NCBI GenBank assembly: GCA_958434805.1
Contig: CAUBDX010000010.1
Span: 1 to 64,000, forward strand
Reading direction: 5' to 3'
Length of the DNA stretch: 64,000 nt
From: an uncultured Phocaeicola sp.
Lineage (GTDB): Bacteria > Bacteroidota > Bacteroidia > Bacteroidales > Bacteroidaceae
The notes under the pieces are model-generated. The model was given only the letters and a program-made list of their open reading frames with translations, ran no database searches and was not told where the DNA came from. A program made the position numbers and the translations under genes. Below are positions 1-7,797 of this stretch, piece after piece (the first letter of the stretch is position 1; each line of letters begins with the position of its first letter).

Positions 1-9
1 GCGTCCCAT

Positions 10-33
10 GACGGGAACTGTCCCGTCCTTTTT
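10..33 (+). terminator. Rho-independent terminator-like hairpin
   Basis: A 7-bp perfect stem (GACGGGA pairing with TCCCGTC) with a 4-nt loop is followed by CTTTTTC. It would end a plus-strand transcript entering from the left of the window. The upstream gene is not visible. Confidence 0.5.
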
Positions 34-192
34 CACTACCTGACGCTTGAGGTAGAATAAACTCCGATTTACGCCACTTGAAGACACACAAGGACAAATG
101 TTTGTGTACCAGTGATTTTATCTATGTTTCTCTTAGCTTTGCAGAATAGCAAAAATGCAAAATTACGCAGATTACAGAAACAGTTGAGTTTC

Positions 193-204
193 CAAATCGT
201 AACC
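193..204. repeat. Candidate left attachment repeat (attL) of the mobilizable element
   Basis: The 12-mer CAAATCGTAACC occurs here, just upstream of the integrase, and again at 15140-15151, just beyond the last cargo gene. Both copies have GTT five bases before the 12-mer. The position at both ends of the island suggests the integrase core site. This is an inference: no empty site is available, and short repeats can arise by chance. Confidence 0.4.
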
Positions 205-232
205 CCGAAAAATCTGCAATTTTACAGACAGA

Positions 233-256
233 TGTAAATTTTGCGCCGTTCTGCTG
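233..256 (+). repeat. 24-bp direct repeat, copy 1 (integrase leader)
   Basis: TGTAAATTTTGCGCCGTTCT plus CTG is repeated exactly at 2169-2192, and similarity continues through a following TTTGCTTA. The copies lie upstream of the integrase gene and upstream of the helicase-like gene. They could be shared regulator or recombinase-arm binding sites, or traces of a duplication. Confidence 0.6.
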
Positions 257-318
257 AGGTTTGCTTACAGCCATTTAGCGCAGGTGAAACTAATTTTGCA
301 ACCAAAAAGCAGACGAGT

Positions 319-1530
319 ATGAGAGCAACATTCAAGGTGCTGTTCTTCGTGAACAGAAGTAAAGAGAAAAACGGTATTGTCCCAATCATGGGACGAGTGA
401 CAATCAACGGAACGCAGGCACAGTTCAGTTGTAAGTATTCCATTGCTGTGGAACAATGGGACACTAAAGCCAACAAAGTAAAAGGTAAGAGCAAAGAGGC
501 GCGGGACATCAATTTTGCGCTTGACAACATCAGGGCACAAATTATCAAACATTACCAACGAATTTCCGACCGCGAGGCATACGTGACAGCAGAAATGGTA
601 CGTAATGCCTATCAGGGTATCGGCACGGAATATGAAACATTGCTACGTGCTTTCGATAAGCATAATGCGGACTTTGCCAAACGTGTAGGCAAGGACAGAA
701 CAAAAGAGACCTTATACAAGCACTCCATTTCCCGTACCCATGTGGCAAATTTCATCAAGTATTATTATAAGCGGAACGACATCGGCATGAACGAGCTTAC
801 AGGGGACTTTCTCGACCAGTTCTGCATCTACCTTCGCAATGAGGTAGGTGTGCAGCAGTCCACAATCAGATTGTATTGTACCCCGTTGAGGTCTATTGTG
901 ACTCATGCACACAAAAACGGACTGATACCGAGAGACCCTTTTGCAAACTGCTATGTCAGCGGTGGCACGAAGGAACGGGAGTTTCTCACGGAGGAAGAAG
1001 TGCGGACACTCATGGCGCATCGTTTTGATGACCCGGCAATGACGGTGGTTCGAGACCTGTTTGTTTTTGGATGCCTGACGGGTATATCGTTCATTGACAT
1101 CAAGAATCTTACCACAGATAACCTTGTCACTATAAACGGTAGTTTGTGGATTTCATCGGTACGGCAAAAGACGAATATCCCGTTCCGTGTGAAGTTGATG
1201 GAAAGTGCCTGTAAAATCATTGACCGTTACGAACCGTTTCGCAGAGGAAACCGTTTGTTCAATGTTTACAGAAATGGTTGGACGAATGTCCTGCTGAAAC
1301 AGATTGCTGCAGAGTGTGGAATAAACAAGAATCTGACGTTTCACATGAGCCGCCACTCGTATGCGGTGATGGCTATCTCAAACGGTATGCCGATAGAAAG
1401 CGTAAGTAAAGTATTGGGGCATACAAAAATTACCACCACGCAACATTACGCCAAGATAACCACGGAGAAGTTGGACAAGGATTTTTCCATGCTGGAAAGT
1501 AAAATCAGTGACAGAATGAAACTTGTATAA
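319..1530 (+). CDS. int: Tyrosine recombinase / integrase of the mobilizable element
   Basis: The 403-aa protein has the layout of Bacteroides element integrases. It has an N-terminal arm-binding domain (about 1-100, beginning MRATFKVLFFVNR), a SAM-like core-binding domain (about 110-215) and a C-terminal catalytic domain. Visible catalytic residues are the HMSRH box near residue 340, LGHTKITTTQHY near 368, and the nucleophile Tyr377. At the usual first-arginine position the sequence reads FGCLTGISFID, so Ser stands where most family members have Arg. IntDOT of CTnDOT is known to lack that arginine too. ATG 319 was chosen over a TTG at 241 because the family fold begins there. It probably excises and integrates the island between the candidate att repeats. 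Confidence 0.9.
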   Translation: MRATFKVLFFVNRSKEKNGIVPIMGRVTINGTQAQFSCKYSIAVEQWDTKANKVKGKSKEARDINFALDNIRAQIIKHYQRISDREAYVTAEMVRNAYQGIGTEYETLLRAFDKHNADFAKRVGKDRTKETLYKHSISRTHVANFIKYYYKRNDIGMNELTGDFLDQFCIYLRNEVGVQQSTIRLYCTPLRSIVTHAHKNGLIPRDPFANCYVSGGTKEREFLTEEEVRTLMAHRFDDPAMTVVRDLFVFGCLTGISFIDIKNLTTDNLVTINGSLWISSVRQKTNIPFRVKLMESACKIIDRYEPFRRGNRLFNVYRNGWTNVLLKQIAAECGINKNLTFHMSRHSYAVMAISNGMPIESVSKVLGHTKITTTQHYAKITTEKLDKDFSMLESKISDRMKLV

Positions 1531-1546
1531 ACTTGAAAGCGCAGAC

Positions 1547-1930
1547 ATGAAAAGAAATATCATAACAATAGGCAAATCCGGCAATATCGCCATGCCGGAG
1601 AATGTCGCCAGCATTTGGATGAGCGAACCGGAATTGGTGGAGTTGTTCGGGATAATCGCCCCGACACTCCGTTCTGCCATCAGAGCCATATATAAAAGTG
1701 GAGCATTAAAAGAGTATGAGGTGCAGAAATATGTCCGGCTGGAGAACGGCTATAATGCTGATGTATTCAGTTTCCCGATGATAGTCGCGCTTGCTTTCCG
1801 TATTGACAGTTTCGGAGCGGAGCAGGTGCGTAATGCCTTACTTAAAAGGCTGTACTTGCGAAAAGAGAAAACAAGTATCTTCTTTTCGCTGGGCAGTAAC
1901 GGTGCGAAAGTATTTAATTATCAGGCATGA
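1547..1930 (+). CDS. Small conserved protein following the integrase
   Basis: A 127-aa soluble protein starting MKRNIITIGKSGNIAMPENV, 16 nt after the integrase stop, so probably cotranscribed. I do not recognise a named domain. It is helical, with no signal peptide or membrane segment, and the middle (WMSEPELVELFGIIAPTLRS) looks like a DNA-binding helical bundle. Its place directly behind int suggests an excision or regulatory accessory factor. That role is inferred from context only. Confidence 0.7.
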   Translation: MKRNIITIGKSGNIAMPENVASIWMSEPELVELFGIIAPTLRSAIRAIYKSGALKEYEVQKYVRLENGYNADVFSFPMIVALAFRIDSFGAEQVRNALLKRLYLRKEKTSIFFSLGSNGAKVFNYQA

Positions 1931-1983
1931 GTGCTAATCATGTGCAGTGAAACTGACAATTCTTTATATATCAAGCCATTGCC

Positions 1984-2056
1984 GATAAAACGTATTGCTG
2001 ATAAAACGTATTGGTGGTCAGTTGAACAAACGTATTACTGTTTTATCAACAATACG
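1984..2056 (+). repeat. Iteron-like repeats upstream of the helicase gene
   Basis: GATAAAACGTATT occurs at 1984-1996 and again at 2000-2012, 16 bp apart. A shortened copy, ACAAACGTATT, lies at 2026-2036. Inverted pieces (GTTTTATC, then AATACG at 2051-2056) follow. Such clusters ahead of replication genes often bind an initiator or regulator. Function is inferred. Confidence 0.5.
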
Positions 2057-2066
2057 AATGACCACG

Positions 2067-2118
2067 ACAAGCCCGAAGGAGCAAACCTATAATGGATGCT
2101 TTTTCGGGCTTGTTTTTA
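2067..2118 (+). terminator. Intrinsic terminator of the int unit
   Basis: ACAAGCCCGAA (2067-2077) pairs perfectly with TTCGGGCTTGT (2103-2113), followed by a T-run. It lies about 140 bp after the small accessory gene and before the helicase gene, separating the two units. The loop is long (25 nt). Confidence 0.65.
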
Positions 2119-2168
2119 TTTGCTCCATTCTTGTTTCCCGCGCAATTCACAGCAAGTTTTTCCTGCCG

Positions 2169-2192
2169 TGTAAATTTTGCGCCGTTCTGCTG
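2169..2192 (+). repeat. 24-bp direct repeat, copy 2 (helicase-gene leader)
   Basis: Exact second copy of the sequence at 233-256. A TAGCTTTG box at 2227-2234, fitting the Bacteroides -7 pattern TAnnTTTG, follows it and is a plausible promoter for the gene at 2272. Confidence 0.6.
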
Positions 2193-2271
2193 CGATTTGC
2201 TTATCAGGCTTTCGCGTCACTTGCCGTAGCTTTGCACACGGTTAATTATTAACGGTTTAAGCAAAATGTAA

Positions 2272-3477
2272 ATGGCAAAGACAAAGAATGAGAAGGAGGA
2301 GTTTATCCGGGTGGGTACGACCCTCTACAAGTTAGTGAACCAGCCCCGTCTGAACGGCGGCTATGTGAAAAAGCGCATCGTGTGGAACAACGAGACACTT
2401 CGGCAGGACTATGGCAAGGACTATCTCGCCACCGTGCCGAAGTATGACGGTTTCTGCACCATTCCCGACCATGTGGAATACCGTCCCGTGGTGGACAAGT
2501 TCCTGAACCTCTACGAGCCGATAGGCCATGTACCAAAGGAGGGCGATTTCCCGCATATCCAATCATTGGTACGCCACATCTTCGGGGAACAGTACGAGTT
2601 GGGAATGGACTATCTGCAACTGCTTTACCTGCAACCCGTTCAGAAACTACCTATCCTGCTATTGGTATCGGAAGAACGCAACACGGGCAAGAGCACGTTC
2701 CTGAACTTCCTGAAAGCCGTGTTTCAGAACAATGTAACCTTCAATACCAACGAGGACTTCCGAAGCCAGTTCAATTCCGATTGGGCTGGCAAGCTGCTCA
2801 TCGTGGTGGACGAGGTGCTGCTCAACCGCAGGGAGGACAGCGAGAGGTTGAAGAACCTCAGCACCACACTCTCCTACAAGGTTGAAGCCAAAGGCAAAGA
2901 CCGTGACGAGATAGCGTTCTTCGCCAAGTTCGTGCTATGCTCCAACAACGAGTATCTACCCGTAATCATAGACGCGGGGGAAACACGCTATTGGGTGCGC
3001 AAGATAGACCGCCTGCAATCCGATGATACCGACTTCCTGCAAAAGCTGAAGACGGAAATCCCGGCTTTCCTGTATCACTTGCAGCACAGGACGATGGCAA
3101 CGAAAAAAGAAAGCCGTATGTGGTTTGCTCCCTCGTTGCTGCATACCGAAGCCTTGCGGAAGATTATCCGCAGCAACCGTAACCGGTTGGAGATAGATAT
3201 GCACGAGCTTATACTTGATATCATGGAGAGTGTAGGCACGGACACCTTCTCGTTCTGTTATAACGACATTCTTCTTTTGCTGGTACACTCGCAGGTAAAG
3301 GTGGAGAAGCATCAGGTACGGAAAGTCTTGCAGGAGTGTTGGAAACTCACTCCTGCCTCCAATGGGCTGACCTATACCACCTACCAGTTCAACTACAATC
3401 GGGAGTGCAGGTATGAGCCTATCAAAAGGGTCGGGCGTTTCTATACCGTCACAAGGGAGCAGCTTGATTCCCTATAA
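2272..3477 (+). CDS. Primase-helicase family protein (SF3-like P-loop helicase)
   Basis: The 401-aa protein has a Walker A motif SEERNTGKSTF (about 133-143) and a Walker B motif LLIVVDE (175-181). An FVLCSNN stretch resembles the sensor region of superfamily 3 / D5-type helicases. The C-terminal 130 residues look like a winged-helix region. Proteins of this kind sit in Bacteroides mobilizable elements and phages, where they unwind DNA at initiation. With the TOPRIM gene at 3737 it could form a minimal replication module for the excised circle. That role is inferred. Iteron-like sequences flank the gene on both sides. Confidence 0.8.
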   Translation: MAKTKNEKEEFIRVGTTLYKLVNQPRLNGGYVKKRIVWNNETLRQDYGKDYLATVPKYDGFCTIPDHVEYRPVVDKFLNLYEPIGHVPKEGDFPHIQSLVRHIFGEQYELGMDYLQLLYLQPVQKLPILLLVSEERNTGKSTFLNFLKAVFQNNVTFNTNEDFRSQFNSDWAGKLLIVVDEVLLNRREDSERLKNLSTTLSYKVEAKGKDRDEIAFFAKFVLCSNNEYLPVIIDAGETRYWVRKIDRLQSDDTDFLQKLKTEIPAFLYHLQHRTMATKKESRMWFAPSLLHTEALRKIIRSNRNRLEIDMHELILDIMESVGTDTFSFCYNDILLLLVHSQVKVEKHQVRKVLQECWKLTPASNGLTYTTYQFNYNRECRYEPIKRVGRFYTVTREQLDSL

Positions 3478-3490
3478 TATCTTTCTCTTT

Positions 3491-3645
3491 TTGTTGAATT
3501 GTTGAACAGGTATATAACCATGCTGAAAACAAACAACATACGCTCTCAACAAATGCTCAACAATCGAAAAATGATGTTGAGGGAGGAACGGCAACCGTTT
3601 GTTGGATTCCCTATTTGTGAGTGATTTGTTGAGAAGATGTTGAGC
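3491..3645. repeat. Cluster of TTGTTGA heptamers (candidate origin)
   Basis: TTGTTGA occurs in direct orientation at 3491, 3499 and 3626, and inverted (TCAACAA) at 3546 and 3557, 11 bp apart. Looser copies lie near 3575, 3599 and 3639. The 259-bp gap between the helicase and primase-like genes holds nothing else I recognise. An iteron origin is possible but untested. Confidence 0.45.
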
Positions 3646-3736
3646 GGTCATAATATTGAATATAAACAGATTACACCAATTATTCATCAAATCAACGTTT
3701 TTACAGTCATCATCAAATCCGTAGAAACAATATATC

Positions 3737-4675
3737 ATGAACATCCAAGAAGCAACACAAATCAGAATCGCAGACTATCTGCAAAGTCTGGGCTACACGC
3801 CCGTAAAGCAACAAGGCAACTGCCTTTGGTACAAATCCCCGTTCCGTCAGGAAACGGAAGCCTCGTTCAAGGTGAACACCAACCGTAACCTGTGGTTCGA
3901 TTACGGGCTGGGCAGAGGTGGCAACATCATCGCGCTGGCAGGGGAACTATATGCCTCCGACTATGTGCCTTATCTGCTCAATAAGATAGCGGAACAGGCT
4001 CCACACATCCGTCCCGTATCTTTCTCTTTTCGCCAGCAAGCATCCGAACCGAGTTTCCAACAGTTGGAGATTGGAGAACTTACCCATCCTGCATTACTCC
4101 ATTACTTGCAGGAACGGGGCATAAACACCGATTTGGCGAGGTCGGAATGTAAGGAACTGCACTTCATCCATAACGGCAAGCCCTATTTCGCCATCGGCTT
4201 CCCGAATGTGGCGGGAGGATATGAAGTGCGCAACCGTTTCTTCAAGGGCTGCATTGCTCCGAAAGACATCAGCCATATCCTTCAGCAGGGAGAGCCGAGA
4301 GAGAAATGCCTCGTGTTCGAGGGCATGATGGACTACCTGTCCTTCCTCACGTTGCGGATGAGGAACTGCCCGACCATGCCGAACCTTGACGGTCAGGATT
4401 ACATCATCCTCAATTCGGTTGCCAATGTTCCCAAAGCCATAGATGCGCTGCACGGGTACGGGCGCATCCACTGCCTGCTCGACAATGACGGGGCAGGAAG
4501 AAAGGCGTATTGGGAGTTGGCAAGGGAGTTCAGCGGACGCATCCGCGACTTCTCCGATAACTACAGCGGACACAAAGACCTGAACGATTACCTCTGCGGA
4601 ATCCGTCGGAATTTAACAGTTAATCCACCTCCAAGAACTATCGTAAGACCCAAGAAGAAAGGGATTGGATTATGA
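3737..4675 (+). CDS. TOPRIM-domain primase-like protein
   Basis: The 312-aa protein has a DnaG-like layout. The N-terminal part (about 1-65, with KSPFRQETEASFKVN and FDYGLGRGGNII) resembles the CHC2 zinc domain, but only one cysteine is visible, so zinc binding is doubtful. The TOPRIM fold follows: VFEGMMDYLSFL near residue 195 supplies the catalytic glutamate, and CLLDNDGAGRKA near 246 supplies the DxD-type metal site. The family makes primers for element replication. It lies downstream of the helicase-like gene. Confidence 0.8.
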   Translation: MNIQEATQIRIADYLQSLGYTPVKQQGNCLWYKSPFRQETEASFKVNTNRNLWFDYGLGRGGNIIALAGELYASDYVPYLLNKIAEQAPHIRPVSFSFRQQASEPSFQQLEIGELTHPALLHYLQERGINTDLARSECKELHFIHNGKPYFAIGFPNVAGGYEVRNRFFKGCIAPKDISHILQQGEPREKCLVFEGMMDYLSFLTLRMRNCPTMPNLDGQDYIILNSVANVPKAIDALHGYGRIHCLLDNDGAGRKAYWELAREFSGRIRDFSDNYSGHKDLNDYLCGIRRNLTVNPPPRTIVRPKKKGIGL

Positions 4676-4730
4676 CTTCCCGAATGGGAAAAACGGGAGT
4701 TGCTCAAAACTCATTCCCTAAGGATTTGGA

Positions 4731-4774
4731 GGTAGCAAGTTTGTGTTTCGGGTGTACCGAAACCGCCTGCTACC
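4731..4774 (+). other. Candidate origin of transfer (oriT)
   Basis: Nested inverted repeats lie 76 bp before mobC. GGTAGCA (4731-4737) pairs with TGCTACC (4768-4774), enclosing TTTCGG (4746-4751) paired with CCGAAA (4757-4762) around a GTGTA loop. Relaxase recognition sites are usually hairpins next to the mob genes. The nic position cannot be read from sequence alone. Confidence 0.5.
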
Positions 4775-4850
4775 CACCATCCATGTTGAAGGAGGTGGCA
4801 TCCCGTTGGTCTATACAGTATAATCACTAACGTAATGGAATAAATGAAAT

Positions 4851-5216
4851 ATGGAACAAGATAAGGAACACAAGGAACGTAATAAGGGAGGTCGCCCCAA
4901 GAAGGAAGCGACCGAGAAACTGAAATACCGTGTCGCGGTGAAGATGGCGGCTGCCGATTACTTTCGTCTGCTGACACGGGCGTATGAGGCAGGCGTACCG
5001 CCGAGCGAGTACATGAGGGAATGTTTCCGCAACGGTCATGTGAAGGAACGGCTGTCGGAGGAACACGCCGGATTCATCCGCCAGCTCTGCGGCATGGCGA
5101 ACAATCTCAACCAGCTTGCGCACAAGGCAAATGCCGGAGGTTTCCATGATGAAAAGTGGGATTGCAAGGTGGCGGTGGCAAGGATTCACGAACTGATAAC
5201 CAAGATAGGGATATGA
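4851..5216 (+). CDS. mobC: Mobilization accessory protein, MobC/BmgB type
   Basis: A 121-aa basic protein starting MEQDKEHKERNKGGRPKKEA. It has a ribbon-helix-helix-like N-terminal half and a C-terminal MobC-type region (GFIRQLCGMANNLNQLAHKAN). Such proteins help the relaxase open the DNA at oriT. The stop codon overlaps the relaxase start in an ATGA, which implies translational coupling. The candidate oriT lies just upstream. Confidence 0.85.
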   Translation: MEQDKEHKERNKGGRPKKEATEKLKYRVAVKMAAADYFRLLTRAYEAGVPPSEYMRECFRNGHVKERLSEEHAGFIRQLCGMANNLNQLAHKANAGGFHDEKWDCKVAVARIHELITKIGI

Positions 5217-6154
5217 TGGCGAAAATCGTAAAGGGAAGCGACTTCAAGGGTGTGGTGGACTACATCCTTGACAAAGGCAAAAATGCCCAATTTGTCGCAT
5301 ACAAGGATTTGTTCATGGAAAACAGGGAAACCATCGCTATGAGTTTCAATGCGCAGTCGCAGATGAACGGCAAGGTAGCCAAACCTGTCGGGCATATCGC
5401 TTTGAGCTTTTCCAAAGAGGATGAGCCACGACTGACGAACCGTGTCATGGCAGGGATTGCACTTGAATACATGGAACGGATGAGGATTAAGAACACGCAA
5501 TTCTTTATCGCCCGGCACTTTGACAAGGAACATCCGCACGTGCATATCGCCTTCAACCGCATAGACAACAACGGCAATACCATTTCGGACAGGCACGAGC
5601 GTCTGCGCAGTACCCGTATCTGCAAGGAACTGACCTTGAAATACGGCTTGCACATGGCAAATGGCAAGGATAATGTCAAGCGCAACCGCCTGAAAGAGCC
5701 GGACAAGACGAAGTACGAGCTTTACGACATTCTCAAAGCCGAAGTCGGTAGGTGCGGCAACTGGAACGTGCTTGTCGCCAACCTGAAACGGCAAGGTGTG
5801 GAAGTGCATTTCAGCCACAGAGGACAGACCAATGAGATACAGGGCGTTGTCTTCACCAAGAACGGCTATCGCTTCAACGGCTCCAAAGTGGACAGACGTT
5901 TCAGCTATTCCAAAATAGACAATGCTTTGCAGCACAACAGATGCAAGGAACGTATGGGAATGACTGCCAAAGCACATGAAGCGGTTATACCAAGTGCACC
6001 ATCCGGCACGGCACAAAGCGAGTTGTTCAACGGTTCATTGGGACTGCTGAATGGCAGTGGCTCATCTTACAATGCCGCTGATGCGGAAGCCAATCAGGAA
6101 ATGGCGGAGATACTTCGCAGAAAGAAGAAATGCAAACGGGGTATGAGGTTATAA
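5213..6154 (+). CDS. mobA: Relaxase / mobilization nuclease, MobA/BmgA type
   Basis: A 313-aa relaxase starting MMAKIVKGSDFKGVV. The three-histidine metal motif is visible in HFDKEHPHVHIAFNRID at about residues 98-114. The N-terminal strand MAKIVKGSDFKGVVDYILDK should carry the region around the active site. It nicks oriT and leads the strand into a recipient using a helper conjugation system, since no transfer apparatus is encoded here. ATG 5213 overlaps the mobC stop by 4 nt and was chosen over an upstream in-frame start at 5156 inside mobC. A hairpin terminator follows at 6169. Confidence 0.9.
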   Translation: MMAKIVKGSDFKGVVDYILDKGKNAQFVAYKDLFMENRETIAMSFNAQSQMNGKVAKPVGHIALSFSKEDEPRLTNRVMAGIALEYMERMRIKNTQFFIARHFDKEHPHVHIAFNRIDNNGNTISDRHERLRSTRICKELTLKYGLHMANGKDNVKRNRLKEPDKTKYELYDILKAEVGRCGNWNVLVANLKRQGVEVHFSHRGQTNEIQGVVFTKNGYRFNGSKVDRRFSYSKIDNALQHNRCKERMGMTAKAHEAVIPSAPSGTAQSELFNGSLGLLNGSGSSYNAADAEANQEMAEILRRKKKCKRGMRL

Positions 6155-6168
6155 AGCATTTAACTCAT

Positions 6169-6221
6169 TGATACGGAATCCTAATCTCTAAATTTGAGAA
6201 AAGTCATTCCGTATCATTTTT
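6169..6221 (+). terminator. Terminator of the mob operon
   Basis: TGATACGGAAT (6169-6179) pairs perfectly with ATTCCGTATCA (6206-6216), followed by TTTTT. The hsdS stop codon on the opposite strand falls within the loop, so the hairpin overlaps the 3' end of hsdS. Confidence 0.7.
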
Positions 6222-7357
6222 AGATACGATAATATTTGTTCGCTTTCGATATTACGCATATAGTTCTCCATATATTCCCAATCGGGAGAGCCATTATTAT
6301 CAACAGGAAGCGTAATGATTTCTTTGGATAAACGATTGGCACTTCGTTTGTATCCAAAATTATATTTCCCCCTGACACGGTCTGCAATGGTTGTAATGAA
6401 TGTACCTGTATATCTATTAAGGTGGTTGTTATAGCCTAATGTCATATCGGAGGTTGCTATGAAATCTTCAGCTTTGTACACAGAATAGCCCATTGACCCC
6501 TCTCCGTTACGAATAAAGGCTATACAGTTGCCTTTTTGAATTGTCGCTTTATCTCTGCTTACAAAACATAGTACACCATTATTCTGATTGGTTGCACCAA
6601 GATAACTAATACCTCTATCTGATTTTTCAATATGGTTAAGTCCTTTCGATTTTCCTGCAATGAGAGTAGGGAATAGTTCACACAAGAGGAAGTTCTTCCA
6701 AATCACCCCCCCCGATTTGGATTTATTAACACTTATTCTGTCCTTGAAGACATTAAGCGTGGTGTTGAGTATATTGTACTCAACATCTTTCATGAATGCT
6801 GACATGAAATCAAAATCTATTTCGCCTTTATCGGTGGCAGGTAAATATACGCGACTTTTCCTTAATCTCGTAAGTGTTGCTCCATAACTTCCCCAGCTGA
6901 ACTTTTCCACGAGTTTCTTTATTGCAACAATCAAGAACATCGCATTGTATCTGTCCAGCTTCGCGTGTCTGATAATCTGTATGTTCTGCCCTGTATAAAA
7001 AGAAGTGGGCTGATAGAATACTGTTTGTGTGTCCAGACCGATGGTTATTACGTTACCTTCATCAACTTTATAGCGAGATGACTGTTCTGTTACAAACATA
7101 TCCATTCCGTTATTCAAGTCAGACCGAGTAATATACGGAATAACTCCTTCCTTTTGGTTAAGTTTATTCTTGTCTATGCCGCTATTAGTGGATTGAATAG
7201 AAAATTCTTCACCAAAGACAAACTCTTTCCAATTGGAGTGTAGCGATTTACCCCCCCCAGTATATTGTTGATTATCAGTTGTTTGCATAATCTTTCTATT
7301 GTAGGTTTCAATATCTGCTGTTCTTTTTGCTTCATGTAGGCTTCCATAAAAGCCCAA
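6188..7357 (-). CDS. hsdS: Type I-like specificity subunit HsdS, distal part (modules 2 and 3)
   Basis: This reading frame carries two tandem target-recognition modules. Module 2 runs from about 7250 (SNWKEFVFGEEF) to a DFDFMSAFMKD end. Module 3 starts right after the second G8 tract (VIWKNFLLCELF) and ends PDWEYMENYMRNIE. Module 1 is in another frame upstream, cut off by the G8 tract at 7251-7258. The first 33 or so residues of this frame overlap module 1 coding sequence and are probably not native. Adding one G at that tract would fuse everything into one 536-aa protein. As it stands the distal part needs an internal start (ATG near 7288), or is made only in cells with a shifted tract. Confidence 0.75.
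   Translation of the reverse strand: MGFYGSLHEAKRTADIETYNRKIMQTTDNQQYTGGGKSLHSNWKEFVFGEEFSIQSTNSGIDKNKLNQKEGVIPYITRSDLNNGMDMFVTEQSSRYKVDEGNVITIGLDTQTVFYQPTSFYTGQNIQIIRHAKLDRYNAMFLIVAIKKLVEKFSWGSYGATLTRLRKSRVYLPATDKGEIDFDFMSAFMKDVEYNILNTTLNVFKDRISVNKSKSGGVIWKNFLLCELFPTLIAGKSKGLNHIEKSDRGISYLGATNQNNGVLCFVSRDKATIQKGNCIAFIRNGEGSMGYSVYKAEDFIATSDMTLGYNNHLNRYTGTFITTIADRVRGKYNFGYKRSANRLSKEIITLPVDNNGSPDWEYMENYMRNIESEQILSYLKMIRNDFSQI
6706..6713 (-). repeat. G8 homopolymer tract 2 in hsdS (in frame)
   Basis: Eight G on the coding strand encode the glycines of KSGGVIWK between modules 2 and 3. With G8 the frame is open. With G7 it reads GGG GGG TGA and stops at once. With G9 it stops after about ten codons. 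This is a length-sensitive switch. Confidence 0.8.
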
Positions 7358-7797
7358 TCCGGTGCTGTACCATCTTGGTTTAATGGCAACATTAGTTTGA
7401 ACGACCTTAACCTGTTGCTGTTCAATGAATATCCATGCCCGAACCGCTCACGTTGTTTGGTGATGCACATTGCCACGAATAAGAGTATATGCCTGTTCAT
7501 TGGCACTAATGGAATAAGCGCAGTTACATGACTATCTAAAGCCATTTGGTATGGTTGATAGTATGCGATACCAGCTCCACCATCTCCGTCATTGTTCAAG
7601 GTAATAATATCTCCCTGAAATTGTTTTTTCCCGTTAGGAGCTACAAAATCTTTATATCCGTTATCACATTTTTTTGCTGAAACCAAAGGTATGTCGCCTG
7701 TCTGCAATGATGCCATATTGTTTTGATTTCCTTTCTCACAGCAGAAAAACTCTGACAGATAAAAGTCTTTCCAATTCTTATCTTCAAACTTATTCAT
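7174..7797 (-). CDS. hsdS: Type I-like specificity subunit HsdS, proximal part (module 1)
   Basis: As sequenced this gives a 207-aa protein starting MNKFEDKNWKDFYLSEFF. The first 180 or so residues are one complete target-recognition module ending DWAFMEAYMKQKEQQIL. After the G8 tract at 7251-7258 the frame runs 25 off-frame codons to a stop. The start overlaps the end of hsdM by 8 nt, so the two are translationally coupled. HsdS sets the sequence that the methyltransferase complex recognises. A one-module HsdS can act as a dimer in known cases such as NgoAV, giving a palindromic site. The present state could therefore be functional and not simply broken. Confidence 0.8.
   Translation of the reverse strand: MNKFEDKNWKDFYLSEFFCCEKGNQNNMASLQTGDIPLVSAKKCDNGYKDFVAPNGKKQFQGDIITLNNDGDGGAGIAYYQPYQMALDSHVTALIPLVPMNRHILLFVAMCITKQRERFGHGYSLNSNRLRSFKLMLPLNQDGTAPDWAFMEAYMKQKEQQILKPTIERLCKQLIINNILGGVNRYTPIGKSLSLVKNFLFNPLIAA
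7251..7258 (-). repeat. G8 homopolymer tract 1 in hsdS (out of frame)
   Basis: Eight G on the coding strand follow AATATACT between modules 1 and 2. G8 leads into a wrong frame. G9 restores a frame reading GGGKSLHSNWKEF into module 2. G7 gives an immediate TAA. Poly-G tracts of this length are typical slipped-strand phase-variation sites. Confidence 0.85.

Noticed and set aside
5186..6016. 276-codon minus-strand frame opposite mobA
   Set aside because: It is antisense to a relaxase with intact histidine motif and operon coupling.
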